Assembly (NCBI RefSeq): GCF_902712855.1 | Contig: NZ_LR743507.1 | Span: 4,822,001-4,886,000, forward strand | Direction: 5' to 3' | Origin: Variovorax paradoxus | Lineage (GTDB): Bacteria; Pseudomonadota; Gammaproteobacteria; Burkholderiales; Burkholderiaceae_C | DNA length: 64,000 nucleotides | In this document: positions 16,799 through 26,021 of the stretch, in pieces | How positions within the stretch are numbered: the first letter of the stretch is position 1 | Layout: each line of letters opens with the position of its first letter | Position numbers and translations under genes: made by a program | Notes under the pieces: generated by a model | What the model was told of the DNA's origin: nothing | The model's database searches: none | Seen by the model: only the letters and a program-made list of their open reading frames with translations

Positions 16799-17215
16799 CT
16801 AAGCTTTTTCAACCGGCAGGTTAGCGTCTTTCCAGGCCTTGAGCCCGCCGGACACGGCTTGGGCCTGCTCGTAACCGAGCTTTTTGGCGATGGCCACGGC
16901 GCGCTGGGCGCGGGCCCCGGTGGCACAGACCAGGAGCAGCGGCACGTTCTTGTTCTTGACGGCGGCTGCGAGCTTTTCCTCGAGCTGGTTGAGCGGCACG
17001 TTCTTCGCGCCGATCATGTGGCCGGTGGCGAACTCCTCGGGCTCGCGCACGTCGACGAGCACTGCGCGCTCGCGGTTGATGAGCTGGACGGCACCCTGCG
17101 CCGTGAGCGTTCCGCCGCCTGCCCCGCGCACCAGCGGCCAGGCCAGCATGGCTCCCGAGCTGAGCGCGATCAGGATCAGCATCCAGTTCGCGGTGACGAA
17201 TTCGATCAATTTCAC
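16799..17215 (-). CDS. Membrane-anchored rhodanese-like sulfurtransferase
   Basis: A 138-aa protein with one N-terminal transmembrane helix (WMLILIALSSGAMLAWPLV) and a rhodanese domain from residue ~40: LVDVREPEEFATGHMIGAKN and the active-site loop CATGARAQRA with the persulfide Cys. It is the homologue of the rhodanese in secB-grxC clusters (YibN type). It diverges from gpmA over 73 bp. Confidence 0.92.
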   Translation of the reverse strand: MKLIEFVTANWMLILIALSSGAMLAWPLVRGAGGGTLTAQGAVQLINRERAVLVDVREPEEFATGHMIGAKNVPLNQLEEKLAAAVKNKNVPLLLVCATGARAQRAVAIAKKLGYEQAQAVSGGLKAWKDANLPVEKA

Positions 17216-17224
17216 GGGGGTTCC

Positions 17225-17252
17225 TTGAATGGCAAACCGGGGATTTTAGAAT
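17225..17252 (+). promoter_or_regulatory. Candidate sigma-70 promoter of gpmA
   Basis: TTGAAT (17225-17230) and TAGAAT (17247-17252) are separated by 16 bp, placing the start of transcription about 30 nt before the gpmA ATG at 17289. This is the best -35/-10 pair in the rhodanese-gpmA gap. Confidence 0.45.
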
Positions 17253-17288
17253 GCGAGGTTTCCGCAAGCGCAGCCAAAGGCCTCCCAC

Positions 17289-18032
17289 ATGCACAAACTG
17301 GTATTGATCCGCCATGGCGAATCGACCTGGAATCTCGAAAACCGCTTCACCGGCTGGACCGACGTCGACCTGACCGAGACCGGCGTGGAGCAGGCCAAGC
17401 AGGCCGGCCGGCTGCTCAAGGCTGAAGGTTACGATTTCGACGTCGCCTACACGAGCGTGCTCAAGCGCGCCACCCGCACCCTGTGGCACACGCTCGACGA
17501 GCTTGACCGCACCTGGCTGCCCGTGGTGCATTCCTGGCGCCTGAACGAGCGCCACTACGGCGGCCTGCAAGGCCTGAACAAGGCCGAAACCGCCAAGAAG
17601 TACGGCGACGACCAGGTGCTGGTGTGGCGGCGCAGCTACGGCACCCCGCCCCCGCCGCTGGAAGCCGACGACCCGCGCAGCGAGCGCGGCGACGTGCGCT
17701 ACGCCAAGCTGTCGCCCGAGCAGATCCCCCTCACGGAATGCCTGAAGGACACGGTCGCGCGGGTGCTGCCCTTCTGGAACGAGTCGATGGCCCCGGCCAT
17801 CCGCACCGGCCGCCGGCTGGTGGTGGCGGCCCACGGCAACTCGATCCGCGCCCTGGTGAAGTACCTCGACGGCATCTCGGACGACGCCATCGTCGGCCTG
17901 AACATCCCGAACGGCATTCCGCTGGTCTACGAGCTCGACGACGACCTCAAGCCCCTGCGCCACTACTACCTGGGCGACGCCGCCGCCGCCGAACAGGCCG
18001 CCGCTGCAGTCGCTTCGCAGGGCAAGGGCTGA
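17289..18032 (+). CDS. gpmA: 2,3-bisphosphoglycerate-dependent phosphoglycerate mutase
   Basis: A 247-aa glycolytic enzyme interconverting 3- and 2-phosphoglycerate. LVLIRHGESTWNLENRFTGW holds the phospho-accepting His. ERHYGGLQGLNKAE and the second His in LVVAAHGNSIRALVKYL complete the active site. The long form (about 247 aa) is the cofactor-dependent dPGM class. It is followed by a strong hairpin and then ctpA. Confidence 0.96.
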   Translation: MHKLVLIRHGESTWNLENRFTGWTDVDLTETGVEQAKQAGRLLKAEGYDFDVAYTSVLKRATRTLWHTLDELDRTWLPVVHSWRLNERHYGGLQGLNKAETAKKYGDDQVLVWRRSYGTPPPPLEADDPRSERGDVRYAKLSPEQIPLTECLKDTVARVLPFWNESMAPAIRTGRRLVVAAHGNSIRALVKYLDGISDDAIVGLNIPNGIPLVYELDDDLKPLRHYYLGDAAAAEQAAAAVASQGKG

Positions 18033-18042
18033 AGAAACCCCA

Positions 18043-18075
18043 GCCTGCCGGCCACTTCGTGGAACCCCGGCAGGC
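18043..18075 (+). terminator. Strong hairpin after gpmA
   Basis: GCCTGCCGG (18043-18051) pairs perfectly with CCGGCAGGC (18067-18075); the loop contains a second small CCAC-TTC-GTGG stem. Only a weak T-rich stretch follows, so it may act as a partial terminator or RNA-stabilising structure between gpmA and ctpA. Confidence 0.5.
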
Positions 18076-18132
18076 AATTTGCTTCCAAGCTGTGTATATT
18101 GGTTCGACAGCCGCCGACAAGGACAAGCACTC

Positions 18133-19578
18133 ATGATGGGCCACAAACTGAAGATCACCGGCTGGGTCGCCGCCGGCGCCGTTGCCGGCGTCCTGACCAC
18201 CGTTTCGCTGCAGACAGTCGCACGCGGATCGCTTGCGCCGCTGCCGCTCGAGGAGCTCCAGCAACTCGCTGCCGTCTTCGGCATGGTCAAGAGCGATTAC
18301 GTGGAGCCGGTCGATGAGAAGAAGCTCATCTCCGACGCCATTTCCGGCATGGTTGCCGGGCTCGACCCGCACTCCCAGTACTTCGACAAGAAGTCCTTCA
18401 AGGAATTCAGGGAAGGCACCACCGGCCGGTTCGTCGGCGTGGGCATCGAGATTTCCCAGGAAGACGGCCTGATCAAGGTCGTCTCGCCCATCGAGGGCTC
18501 CCCGGCGTTCCGCGCCGGCCTGAAGCCGAACGACCTGATCACCAAGATCGACGACACCGCGGTGCGCGGCCTGTCGCTGAACGAGGCGGTCAAGCGCATG
18601 CGCGGCGAAGCCAACACCAAGGTGCTGCTGACCATCTTCCGCAAGGACGAGAGCCGCACCTTCCCGGTGACGATCACGCGCGAAGAGATCCGCACGCAAT
18701 CGGTCCGCGGCAAGATGATCGAACCCGGCTACGGCTGGATCCGCCTGTCGCAGTTCCAGGAACGCACCGTCGATGACTTCGTCAAGAAGATCGACGAGCT
18801 GTACAAGGAAGACCCGAACCTCAAGGGCTTGGTGCTCGACCTGCGCAACGACCCGGGCGGCCTGCTCGACGCAGCGGTGGCGGTGTCGTCGGCCTTCCTG
18901 CCCGAGAACGTCACGGTGGTCACCACGGACGGCCAGCTCGCGGAAAGCAAGTCGGTCTACAAGGCGGCGCCGGAGTTCTACCAGCGCCGTTCGGGCAGCG
19001 ACCCTCTGCGCAGCCTGCCGGCCGCGCTGAAGAACGTGCCCCTGGTGGTGCTGGTGAACGAGGGTTCCGCTTCGGCCAGCGAGATCGTGGCCGGTGCGCT
19101 GCAGGACCACAAGCGCGCCACCATCATGGGCAGCCAGACCTTCGGCAAGGGCTCGGTGCAGACGGTTCGCCCGCTCGGCCCCGACACCGGCCTGAAGATC
19201 ACCACGGCGCGCTACTACACGCCGAGCGGCACCTCGATCCAGGCCAAGGGCATCGTGCCCAACGTGCTGGTCGACGAAAGCGCCGAAGGCAGCCCGTTCG
19301 CGGCCCTGCGCATGCGCGAGGCCGACCTCGAGAAGCACCTGGCCAGCGGCCAGGGCCCCGAAGTCAAGGACCCGGAACGCGAGAAGGCCCGCGACGAAGC
19401 CCGCAAGCGCCTCGAGGAAGAAGCCAAGAAGCCGCCGCAGGACCGCAAGGTGCCCGAGTTCGGCACCGACAAGGACTTCCCGCTGGTTCAGGCGCTCAAC
19501 CGCCTGAAGGGCCAGCCGGTGCTGGTCAGCAAGACGCAGGTGATCGTCGACAACAAGGAAGAGAAGAAGGAAAACTGA
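18133..19578 (+). CDS. ctpA: C-terminal processing peptidase, S41 family
   Basis: A 481-aa periplasmic serine protease. An N-terminal signal anchor (WVAAGAVAGVLTTVSLQ) is followed by the S41 N-terminal helices, a PDZ domain around residues 95-180 (GRFVGVGIEISQEDGLIKVV; GLKPNDLITKIDD) and the catalytic domain with the nucleophile Ser in VNEGSASASEIVAGAL and the general-base Lys in SQTFGKGSVQTV. A charged Lys/Glu-rich segment near residue 420 precedes the C-terminus. It cleaves C-terminal tails of periplasmic proteins. It may share a transcript with moeB, 11 bp downstream. Confidence 0.94.
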   Translation: MMGHKLKITGWVAAGAVAGVLTTVSLQTVARGSLAPLPLEELQQLAAVFGMVKSDYVEPVDEKKLISDAISGMVAGLDPHSQYFDKKSFKEFREGTTGRFVGVGIEISQEDGLIKVVSPIEGSPAFRAGLKPNDLITKIDDTAVRGLSLNEAVKRMRGEANTKVLLTIFRKDESRTFPVTITREEIRTQSVRGKMIEPGYGWIRLSQFQERTVDDFVKKIDELYKEDPNLKGLVLDLRNDPGGLLDAAVAVSSAFLPENVTVVTTDGQLAESKSVYKAAPEFYQRRSGSDPLRSLPAALKNVPLVVLVNEGSASASEIVAGALQDHKRATIMGSQTFGKGSVQTVRPLGPDTGLKITTARYYTPSGTSIQAKGIVPNVLVDESAEGSPFAALRMREADLEKHLASGQGPEVKDPEREKARDEARKRLEEEAKKPPQDRKVPEFGTDKDFPLVQALNRLKGQPVLVSKTQVIVDNKEEKKEN

Positions 19579-19589
19579 TCCGGTGGCGC

Positions 19590-20369
19590 ATGGAAGATAG
19601 CGAGCTGCTGCGCTACTCGCGCCACATCCTTCTCGAGGAATTCGGCATCGACGGGCAAGAGCGCGTCAGTGCCTCGAAGGTTCTCGTCATCGGCGCCGGC
19701 GGGCTGGGCTCGCCGGTGGCGTTGTATCTCGCGGCAGCAGGCGTCGGCCACATCGCGCTGGTCGACGACGACGAGGTCGATCTCACCAATCTCCAGCGCC
19801 AGGTGGCCCACACGCAGGCGCGCGTCGGGCTGGCCAAGGTCGAATCCGCTGCGCAGGCCATGCGCGACATCAATCCGGACATTTCCATCGCCACCCACGC
19901 GCTGCGCGCGGACGAGGCGCTGTTGTCGCGCCTGGTCGCGGAGTCCGACGTGGTGGTCGATTGCTGCGACAACTTCGCCACCCGGCAGGCCGTCAACCGG
20001 GCCTGTGTGATGCACGCCAGGCCACTGGTCGCCGGTGCGGCAATCCGCTTCGACGGGCAGCTGAGCGTCTACGACACGCGCGATCCTTCCTCACCCTGCT
20101 ACGCCTGCCTGTTCCCGCCCGACGCGGCCTTCGAGGAAACGAGGTGTGCTGTGCTGGGCGTCTTCGGCCCGGTGGTGGGCACCATCGGCACGCTGCAGGC
20201 GAGCGAGGCGCTCAAGCTGCTGGCCGGCATCGGCCCGTCGCTGGCGGGCAAGCTGCTGATGTTCGACGGGCGAAGCACCTCGTTCGACACGCTGCGCGTC
20301 GCACGCGACCCCGGCTGCAGCGTTTGCGCACAGCGCCCTGCCGCGGCGCACCCACCCGCCGTCGCCTAA
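19590..20369 (+). CDS. moeB: HesA/MoeB/ThiF family adenylyltransferase
   Basis: A 259-aa E1-like enzyme that adenylates the C-terminal Gly of a sulfur carrier (MoaD or ThiS). RYSRHILLEEFGIDGQE and the ATP-binding VLVIGAGGLGSPVALYLA are at the N-terminus. DDDEVDLTNLQRQ holds the Asp and Arg finger, and DCCDNFATRQAVN follows. Zinc is bound by CYAC and CSVC. No fused rhodanese is present. MoeB and ThiF cannot be told apart from sequence alone. Confidence 0.9.
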   Translation: MEDSELLRYSRHILLEEFGIDGQERVSASKVLVIGAGGLGSPVALYLAAAGVGHIALVDDDEVDLTNLQRQVAHTQARVGLAKVESAAQAMRDINPDISIATHALRADEALLSRLVAESDVVVDCCDNFATRQAVNRACVMHARPLVAGAAIRFDGQLSVYDTRDPSSPCYACLFPPDAAFEETRCAVLGVFGPVVGTIGTLQASEALKLLAGIGPSLAGKLLMFDGRSTSFDTLRVARDPGCSVCAQRPAAAHPPAVA

Positions 20370-20374
20370 CCCCC

Positions 20375-22396
20375 TCAGGGCTGCTTCGCGCTCTTGGCGC
20401 GCGCGGCGCCATTGGCGGCCGCGCCTGCCGTGGGCTTGTTCGCGTCGGCCAGCACGCTCTTGCAATCGGCGTCCTCCCCCGGACCGTTCTCGATGGTCGC
20501 GGCGAGCGCCAGCAGCGGATTGATCGCCCCCAGCGCCAGCGCCGCCAGGCCCCGTTCGGCCAGCGGAGCGACCTGCAGGCCCCCGCGCGGATTGCCGAAG
20601 GTGCCGCTCACCACCAGGGGCGTACGGATCGACAGGATGTTCTTGCTCTTCGGCTCCGGGCGGACCACGAAGTCCAGCGACTCGGTGGCGAGATTGGCCT
20701 GGCCGGCGGCGGTGAACACCGCGTTGGTGGTGTCCAGCACCACGGTGCGGCTGTTCATCAGGCCCTTGCTCACGTCGAATGCGATGGCAGCGCAGCGCAG
20801 TTCCACATTGCGGTCGCCGCGCAGCAGGAACTTGATGATGTCGCCGCCCACCAGCGTAGCGAACACCGGCAGCAGGTTGCCGAACTGCCCGCGTCCCGAA
20901 ATGATCGCCACGTCGCCCGACACGCCGCCCAGCCAGTTCGCCACGGTGCTGCCGGAGCCCGACAGATTGATCCGGCCATCCAGCCGGCCGACGCTGTTGC
21001 CTGTGGTTTCGAGCTTGGGAATCAGGCGCGCCAGCTGCATGGCGCGCACGTCGAGCGAAGCGCGGATGTCCGCCGGATTCTTCGAGGCGTCGATGCGGAT
21101 CGCGCCGGCCAGCTTGCCGCCCGCCACGCCAAGGTCGAGCGGATCGAGCGTGAGAACGCCGTTGTCGAGCTTGACCTGCACGCTGCCGCGGTCGAGCGGG
21201 ATGTCGCGCACGTTCTGGATCCTGTCCGCCGTGTACTTCACATCGGCATTCATGGCGCGCAGACGCTCGAAGTCCAGTGGCGCGGTGGGCAGCACCTTGC
21301 CGCCGGGGCGCTTGACCTGCGTCACGGTCGGTGGCGGGGCCACGCCCTCGACCGTGCTCGCCGTGCGCGCCGTCGGCGGCAAACCGATCAGCGGACCGAG
21401 GTCGTCCATGTCCATGACGCGCGAACGCAGGTCGCCCGTGAGGTGCGGCAGCTTGCCGGCTTGGTCGAATTTCATGTCGCCGGAAATGTCGGAGAGGCCC
21501 AGCTTGCCTTTCAGGGCGTTGGCCTCCCAGAGCTTGCCGCGCTTGCCCAGCTTGCCGCTCAGCGCGTACGGGGAGGTCTGCGGCAGTGCGATGCCCAGCA
21601 GCGGGAACAGCGCACCCAGCGTCTGGCCCTTGATCTGGAAGGTGGCGTCGATGCCGTCGAGATCGGACAGCGCAGCCACGGTGCCTGCGGCCTTGAGCTG
21701 GGTCTGCCCGGCGGCAGCGTTGATCTCTATCGGAAACGGCGGCGCGCCAGCGGCATTGATCTGCAGAACATTGCCGGTGCGCCCGTTGGCGGTCAGCGGC
21801 TGCCCCTTGTAGCGGCCCTTGATGCGGTAGTCCAGCGGCAACTCACCGCGCGAGGTGTCGTAGCTCAGGTCGGCATGGACATCGACGCCCAGGTGCTTGG
21901 CGAGGAAGTCGACAGCGCCGGTGTCGACCTGGATCGTGCCGATGTCGGGCACGGTACCGCCGTCGGATGTGTCCTTGCCGAACGCCCAGGTGCGGCGCCC
22001 GTCGGCTTCCATCTGCAGGCCCACTGTCGGAGAAGACAGCGAAAGCCGCGGTATCACGATCTTGCTCGAGATGAGCGGCCAGATGCGGATGTCGAATTCG
22101 GCCCGGTCGGCCTTTACCAGATAGGGATCGCGCGCCCACGACGGGTTGGCGAACTCGATGCCGTCGAACTTCACCGTGGCCTGCCGCCAGCCCACGCCGA
22201 CATCGAGGCGCCGGGTGATCTCGAACTTGCGCCCCGTCTTCTCGCTGACGTAACGGTTCAGCGGCTCGCGCAGAACGTCCCATGGGAAAAAGATGACCAC
22301 GAGGACCAGCGCCGCTAACAGCAGCACGACCGACGCCAGCAACTTCTGCCAGAGCGGCCAGGAGAAACGCCGGGTGCGAAGGGTGTTCGTTGCCAT
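20375..22396 (-). CDS. AsmA family envelope protein
   Basis: A 673-aa protein with a single N-terminal transmembrane helix (LLASVVLLLAALVLVVIFFPW) and a long beta-rich periplasmic part. Typical AsmA blocks: VSEKTGRKFEITRRLDVGVG (N-terminal domain) and GRINLSGSGSTVANWLGGVSG with RTVVLDTTNAVFTAAGQANL (C-terminal domain). Members are bridge-like proteins implicated in lipid transport and outer-membrane assembly. It is a single gene convergent with moeB. MATNTL at 22396 is preferred to an ATG at 22558. Confidence 0.9.
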   Translation of the reverse strand: MATNTLRTRRFSWPLWQKLLASVVLLLAALVLVVIFFPWDVLREPLNRYVSEKTGRKFEITRRLDVGVGWRQATVKFDGIEFANPSWARDPYLVKADRAEFDIRIWPLISSKIVIPRLSLSSPTVGLQMEADGRRTWAFGKDTSDGGTVPDIGTIQVDTGAVDFLAKHLGVDVHADLSYDTSRGELPLDYRIKGRYKGQPLTANGRTGNVLQINAAGAPPFPIEINAAAGQTQLKAAGTVAALSDLDGIDATFQIKGQTLGALFPLLGIALPQTSPYALSGKLGKRGKLWEANALKGKLGLSDISGDMKFDQAGKLPHLTGDLRSRVMDMDDLGPLIGLPPTARTASTVEGVAPPPTVTQVKRPGGKVLPTAPLDFERLRAMNADVKYTADRIQNVRDIPLDRGSVQVKLDNGVLTLDPLDLGVAGGKLAGAIRIDASKNPADIRASLDVRAMQLARLIPKLETTGNSVGRLDGRINLSGSGSTVANWLGGVSGDVAIISGRGQFGNLLPVFATLVGGDIIKFLLRGDRNVELRCAAIAFDVSKGLMNSRTVVLDTTNAVFTAAGQANLATESLDFVVRPEPKSKNILSIRTPLVVSGTFGNPRGGLQVAPLAERGLAALALGAINPLLALAATIENGPGEDADCKSVLADANKPTAGAAANGAARAKSAKQP

Positions 22397-22633
22397 GTTG
22401 TGCTTGTTAACCCGCCCGAGCGACGCCCCGGGTCGGCCATGCACCGCACGGACCGTGAGGTATCGCCTACGGAAATCGGCGGGATTGCGAATGCGTCGGA
22501 ACCCGCCTACAGCATGCGGTCCACGAAGCTTGCATGATGCGTGACGGCATGCTTCCACCCTCCCTGGTCAGGCATTCCGATCAGCGGGACGCTGCGAACG
22601 CAACTGCCAACGACATAGGAAGCGCGGTTCGGC

Positions 22634-23038
22634 ATGGATTCCAGATTGCAGACATACGTCGTCGAAGACAACCTCACGATCCGTGAAAACCTCATTGGCA
22701 CTCTGGAAGAGCTCACCTGTACCACCGTCGTCGGCTTTGCCGAGACGGAGAACGACGCGCGCACATGGCTTGGAACCCACGACGGCGAGTGGGACCTGGT
22801 CATCGTCGACCTGTTCCTCAAGCAGGGGAGCGGCCTTGGCATCCTGCAGGCCTGCCAGCAACGCAGGCCGGTCCAGAAGGTGGTGGTGCTCAGCAATTAC
22901 GCGACGCCCGACATCCGTCGGCGCTGCGCCGAATTCGGCGTCGACGCAGTGTTCGACAAGTCGAACGAAATCGACGCGCTTGTCGATTTTTGCCTGGTGC
23001 AGGCGCGGGCCTTGCGCCCGGCCCCAGGGGCGGACTGA
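22634..23038 (+). CDS. Single-domain response regulator
   Basis: A 134-aa receiver-only protein: TYVVEDNLTIREN acidic pocket, VIVDLFLKQG with the phospho-accepting Asp, VVVLSNYATPDIRR (Ser at the switch position) and VDAVFDKSNEID with the conserved Lys. No output domain follows. It faces the LuxR-type regulator and histidine kinase just downstream, suggesting a phosphate sink or connector in the same pathway. Confidence 0.9.
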   Translation: MDSRLQTYVVEDNLTIRENLIGTLEELTCTTVVGFAETENDARTWLGTHDGEWDLVIVDLFLKQGSGLGILQACQQRRPVQKVVVLSNYATPDIRRRCAEFGVDAVFDKSNEIDALVDFCLVQARALRPAPGAD

Positions 23039-23078
23039 GGCGGAAGGCGGGGTTGTCCCTGCTGCCGCCGTGGCGCCC

Positions 23079-23711
23079 TCAGTCGATCAGCTTGTTCTTC
23101 AGCGCGTAGTAGGTGAGGTCGCTGTTGGAAGAGAGGTTCATCTTCTCCATCAGACGTGTGCGGTAGGTGCTCACCGTCTTCACCGACAGCGACAAGGTCT
23201 TGGCGATATCGCCGGCCGTTTCGCCCTTGGCCAGCTTCAGGAACACCTGGAACTCGCGTTCCGACAGTTGTTCGTGCGGGGCGGCATCGTCCTTGCGGTC
23301 AAGCTGGCGGGCCAGCAGTTCGGCCACGGCGGGGGTGATGTAGCGCCGGCCAAGCGAAATGGTGCGAATGGCATTGACGATCTCGATCGGATCGCACTCC
23401 TTGTTGAGGTAGCCGCTCGCGCCCTGACGGATCAGGTTCATCGCGTAGTGCTCCTCGGGGTAGCCGCTCAGGATGAGGATGCCCACGTCCGGCGCCTTGG
23501 CGCGGATCATGGCGAGCGCGTCGATACCGCTTTGCCCGGGCATCGAAAGGTCCATGACCAGCACGTCCAGCTCCGTGGTGCGCACCAGTTCGATGGCTTC
23601 GCGCCCGCTGGCCGCCTCACCCGCCACGCGCAGGTCCACGTGCTCGGAGAAGAACTGCCGGAGGCCAGATCGCACGATGGCGTGGTCGTCCACAATTCCA
23701 ATTTTGATCAT
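23079..23711 (-). CDS. NarL/LuxR family response regulator
   Basis: A 210-aa response regulator. The receiver (residues 1-120) shows IGIVDDHAIVRSGL, VLVMDLSMPGQSG with the phospho-accepting Asp, and GASGYLNKEC. The C-terminal LuxR-type helix-turn-helix is LSEREFQVFLKLAKGETAGDIA, read as two blocks, then LSVKTVSTYRTRLMEKM. It is divergent from the HisKA_3 kinase (107-bp gap), its likely partner because HisKA_3 kinases pair with NarL-type regulators. Confidence 0.93.
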   Translation of the reverse strand: MIKIGIVDDHAIVRSGLRQFFSEHVDLRVAGEAASGREAIELVRTTELDVLVMDLSMPGQSGIDALAMIRAKAPDVGILILSGYPEEHYAMNLIRQGASGYLNKECDPIEIVNAIRTISLGRRYITPAVAELLARQLDRKDDAAPHEQLSEREFQVFLKLAKGETAGDIAKTLSLSVKTVSTYRTRLMEKMNLSSNSDLTYYALKNKLID

Positions 23712-23818
23712 CTGTTACTTTCGTCGTTGTGTTGCGGACTTGCGGGTCGCAACATGCCGGGTCCCTGAATGTTGTCAATTATTCACGATCTTGCACTGCA
23801 AGCATCCCTGAAAGTTTC

Positions 23819-25165
23819 ATGCACTGGCTAGCCCCTCCAAAAATGGCCGTGAGCCTGCTGCTCGCGGCGCTGGCCGCGCTGGCGCTCGTCGGCATCAACG
23901 AGGCCGGCTACCGGCAGTCGAGCCGTGCGCTTGCCGACATCGAAGAGGCGCAGCAGGTGCGCAGCACGCTCAACCAGATCCTGCAGAACATGCTGGACGC
24001 CGAGACCGGACAGAGAGGCTACCTGCTGACCGGCGAGGCCAGCTACAGACAACCCTACGACAACGCAGTCAAGGAGGTCGACGGCCACCTGGCCACCCTG
24101 CGCCGCCTCTACGCCGGCCGATCCGCCGAACTCACGCAGCTCACCGAGCTCTCCAAGCACGTGCTGCGCAAGGTGGCCGAGATGGACATGAGCGTGCGGC
24201 TGCGCCAGGACGGCAAGGAAGACGCGTGGAAGTTCGTCATCACCACCGACGTCGGCCGCGAGGAAATGGATGCCATCCGCACGACGGCCGGCGAGCTGGT
24301 CCGCATCAGCAACACCACGCTGCACCAGCGTCAGGACCAGGTGCTGCGCTCGCTGCGGCTGGCGCGCATCGGTACCGCCATCGTCGCCCTGGCTGCGCTG
24401 ATCGCATTCTTCCTGTACCTGCGGCAGACCCATGCGCTTCGCTCCATCGGCGAACGCCAGCAGGAGGCGCTGCAACGCGAGCGCAATGCACTGGAGGGCG
24501 AAGTGCGCGAGCGCACCGCCTCGCTGGCCGAGCTGGCGACCCACCTGCAGGACGTCCGCGAGACCGAGCGCGGCTATCTCGCCCGCGAGCTGCACGACGA
24601 ACTGGGCTCGCTGCTGACCGCCGCCAAGCTCGACGTGGCGCGCCTGAAGTCGCGCCTGGCCGATACGCCCGATGCGATCCAGCGGCTGCAGCATCTGACC
24701 GAGCTGCTCAACAGCGGCATCGCCCTGAAGCGCCGCATCATCGAGGACCTGCGGCCGTCGTCGCTGTCCAACCTCGGGCTGGTGGCTTCGCTGGAGATCC
24801 TGGGCCGGGAGTTTGCCGAGCGCTCGGGCCTGGAGATCGAGATGGCGCTGGAACCGGTGACCATGGACGAGTCGCGCCAGCTCACCATCTATCGCATGGT
24901 TCAGGAAAGCCTGACCAACATCGGCAAGTACGCCGATGCGAGCGAGGCCACCATCGTGATGAAGAACTACGAGAACCACGTGATCGTCGAGGTGGCGGAC
25001 AACGGCAAGGGCTTCGACACGCAGCGCGTGCGGCCGTCCACCCACGGGCTGGCCGGCATGCGGCACCGGGTGGAGGCGGCGCGCGGCAAGCTCACGATCG
25101 CCTCGACGCCCGGCGAGGGAACACGCCTCAGCGCGATGCTGCCGGTGGTCAAGCCGGCGGCGTGA
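23819..25165 (+). CDS. CHASE3/HisKA_3 sensor histidine kinase
   Basis: A 448-aa inner-membrane kinase. The first helix (MAVSLLLAALAALALVGI) and a second near residues 180-200 (GTAIVALAALIAFFLYL) flank a CHASE3 sensor domain (NQILQNMLDAETGQRGYLLT). A coiled linker leads to HisKA_3, with the phospho-His in LARELHDELGSLLTAAKL, and HATPase_c (MVQESLTNIGKYADAS; VADNGKGFD; GLAGMRHRVEAARG). Start ATG at 23819 has AAAG upstream; a longer frame from 23729 is less likely. The signal is unknown; the downstream envelope-stress genes are plausible targets. Confidence 0.93.
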   Translation: MHWLAPPKMAVSLLLAALAALALVGINEAGYRQSSRALADIEEAQQVRSTLNQILQNMLDAETGQRGYLLTGEASYRQPYDNAVKEVDGHLATLRRLYAGRSAELTQLTELSKHVLRKVAEMDMSVRLRQDGKEDAWKFVITTDVGREEMDAIRTTAGELVRISNTTLHQRQDQVLRSLRLARIGTAIVALAALIAFFLYLRQTHALRSIGERQQEALQRERNALEGEVRERTASLAELATHLQDVRETERGYLARELHDELGSLLTAAKLDVARLKSRLADTPDAIQRLQHLTELLNSGIALKRRIIEDLRPSSLSNLGLVASLEILGREFAERSGLEIEMALEPVTMDESRQLTIYRMVQESLTNIGKYADASEATIVMKNYENHVIVEVADNGKGFDTQRVRPSTHGLAGMRHRVEAARGKLTIASTPGEGTRLSAMLPVVKPAA

Positions 25166-25389
25166 TCCGGCCCGCAGAACCGGGCTGGTATGCGGGCCGC
25201 GGCACGCTTCGCGGCTGCCTCGCCGGGTGACTCGGCCATCTCCTACGCACCCCGCCCCCGACCGCTGACAGGTCCGGCCGGCACCCCCACTTAATGTTGC
25301 TCCTGTGCCATCCGTTTCTCCCCGTAAGGGGGTGGCGGACGGGGCTTTAATTCAAGACAACAACGAGGCCAGCCTCGAAGGAGTTCCGC

Positions 25390-25554
25390 ATGTTGCATTA
25401 CGCAGTGGTGTTTCTGGTCATTGCGCTGATCGCCGCCTTGCTCGGCTTCAGCGGCATCGCCGCCAGCGCGGTGGGCATCGCGAAGATCCTGTTCGTGATC
25501 TTCGCCATCCTCGCGATTGCCAGCTTCCTTGCCGGCTTGCTCCGACGCAAGTAG
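25390..25554 (+). CDS. DUF1328 small membrane protein
   Basis: A 54-aa, two-helix membrane protein (MLHYAVVFLVIALIAALLGF, then ILFVIFAILAIASFLAGLL, ending RRK) of the YtjA/DUF1328 family. A strong AGGAG lies 6 nt before ATG. It is first in the run of small envelope proteins after the kinase. The function is unknown; relatives are often stress-induced. Confidence 0.9.
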   Translation: MLHYAVVFLVIALIAALLGFSGIAASAVGIAKILFVIFAILAIASFLAGLLRRK

Positions 25555-25608
25555 CGTCGTTACGATCAACAGGCTTCCGCATTTCATCTTCCCGGAAAGG
25601 ACTTTCAC

Positions 25609-25983
25609 ATGAACACGACCAAGACCCCCTCGCAACTCGCCGACGACGCACGCCAGACCGCCAACGACGCGGTGGAATCGACGCGCGCCTATGCACAGAA
25701 CGCGGTGAATGCGGCGGGCGAAAAGGTCCGCGAACTGCGTCGCGACGCAGAGCCGGCCGTCGAGCAACTCGCAGCCCGCGTGCAGCAGGCCGTGCAGCGC
25801 GGCCTGGACGCCGCGTCCACCACCAGCGCACGCGCACAGCGCCGCTTGGAGGCTGCCGCCGACGTGACCGGCCGCTACATCTCCGACCAGCCGGTGCGCT
25901 CCGTGCTCATCGCGGCTGCCGCCGGTGCCGCCATCACCGCACTCATCGTGCTGGCCAGCCGCCGCAGCCGGGACGACTACTGA
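25609..25983 (+). CDS. DUF883/ElaB-type membrane-anchored protein
   Basis: A 124-aa protein. The amphipathic helical N-terminal part (QLADDARQTANDAVESTRAY) is followed by a C-terminal transmembrane helix with the GxxxG-like stretch VLIAAAAGAAITALIVLAS and a basic tail. ElaB/YqjD relatives tether ribosomes to the inner membrane in stationary phase; that role here is inference from family. Cotranscription with DUF1328 is likely (54-bp gap). Confidence 0.85.
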   Translation: MNTTKTPSQLADDARQTANDAVESTRAYAQNAVNAAGEKVRELRRDAEPAVEQLAARVQQAVQRGLDAASTTSARAQRRLEAAADVTGRYISDQPVRSVLIAAAAGAAITALIVLASRRSRDDY

Positions 25984-26021
25984 TCCGCTGAGTCCCTGTC
26001 GTTCCACCGATTCCCGGCACC

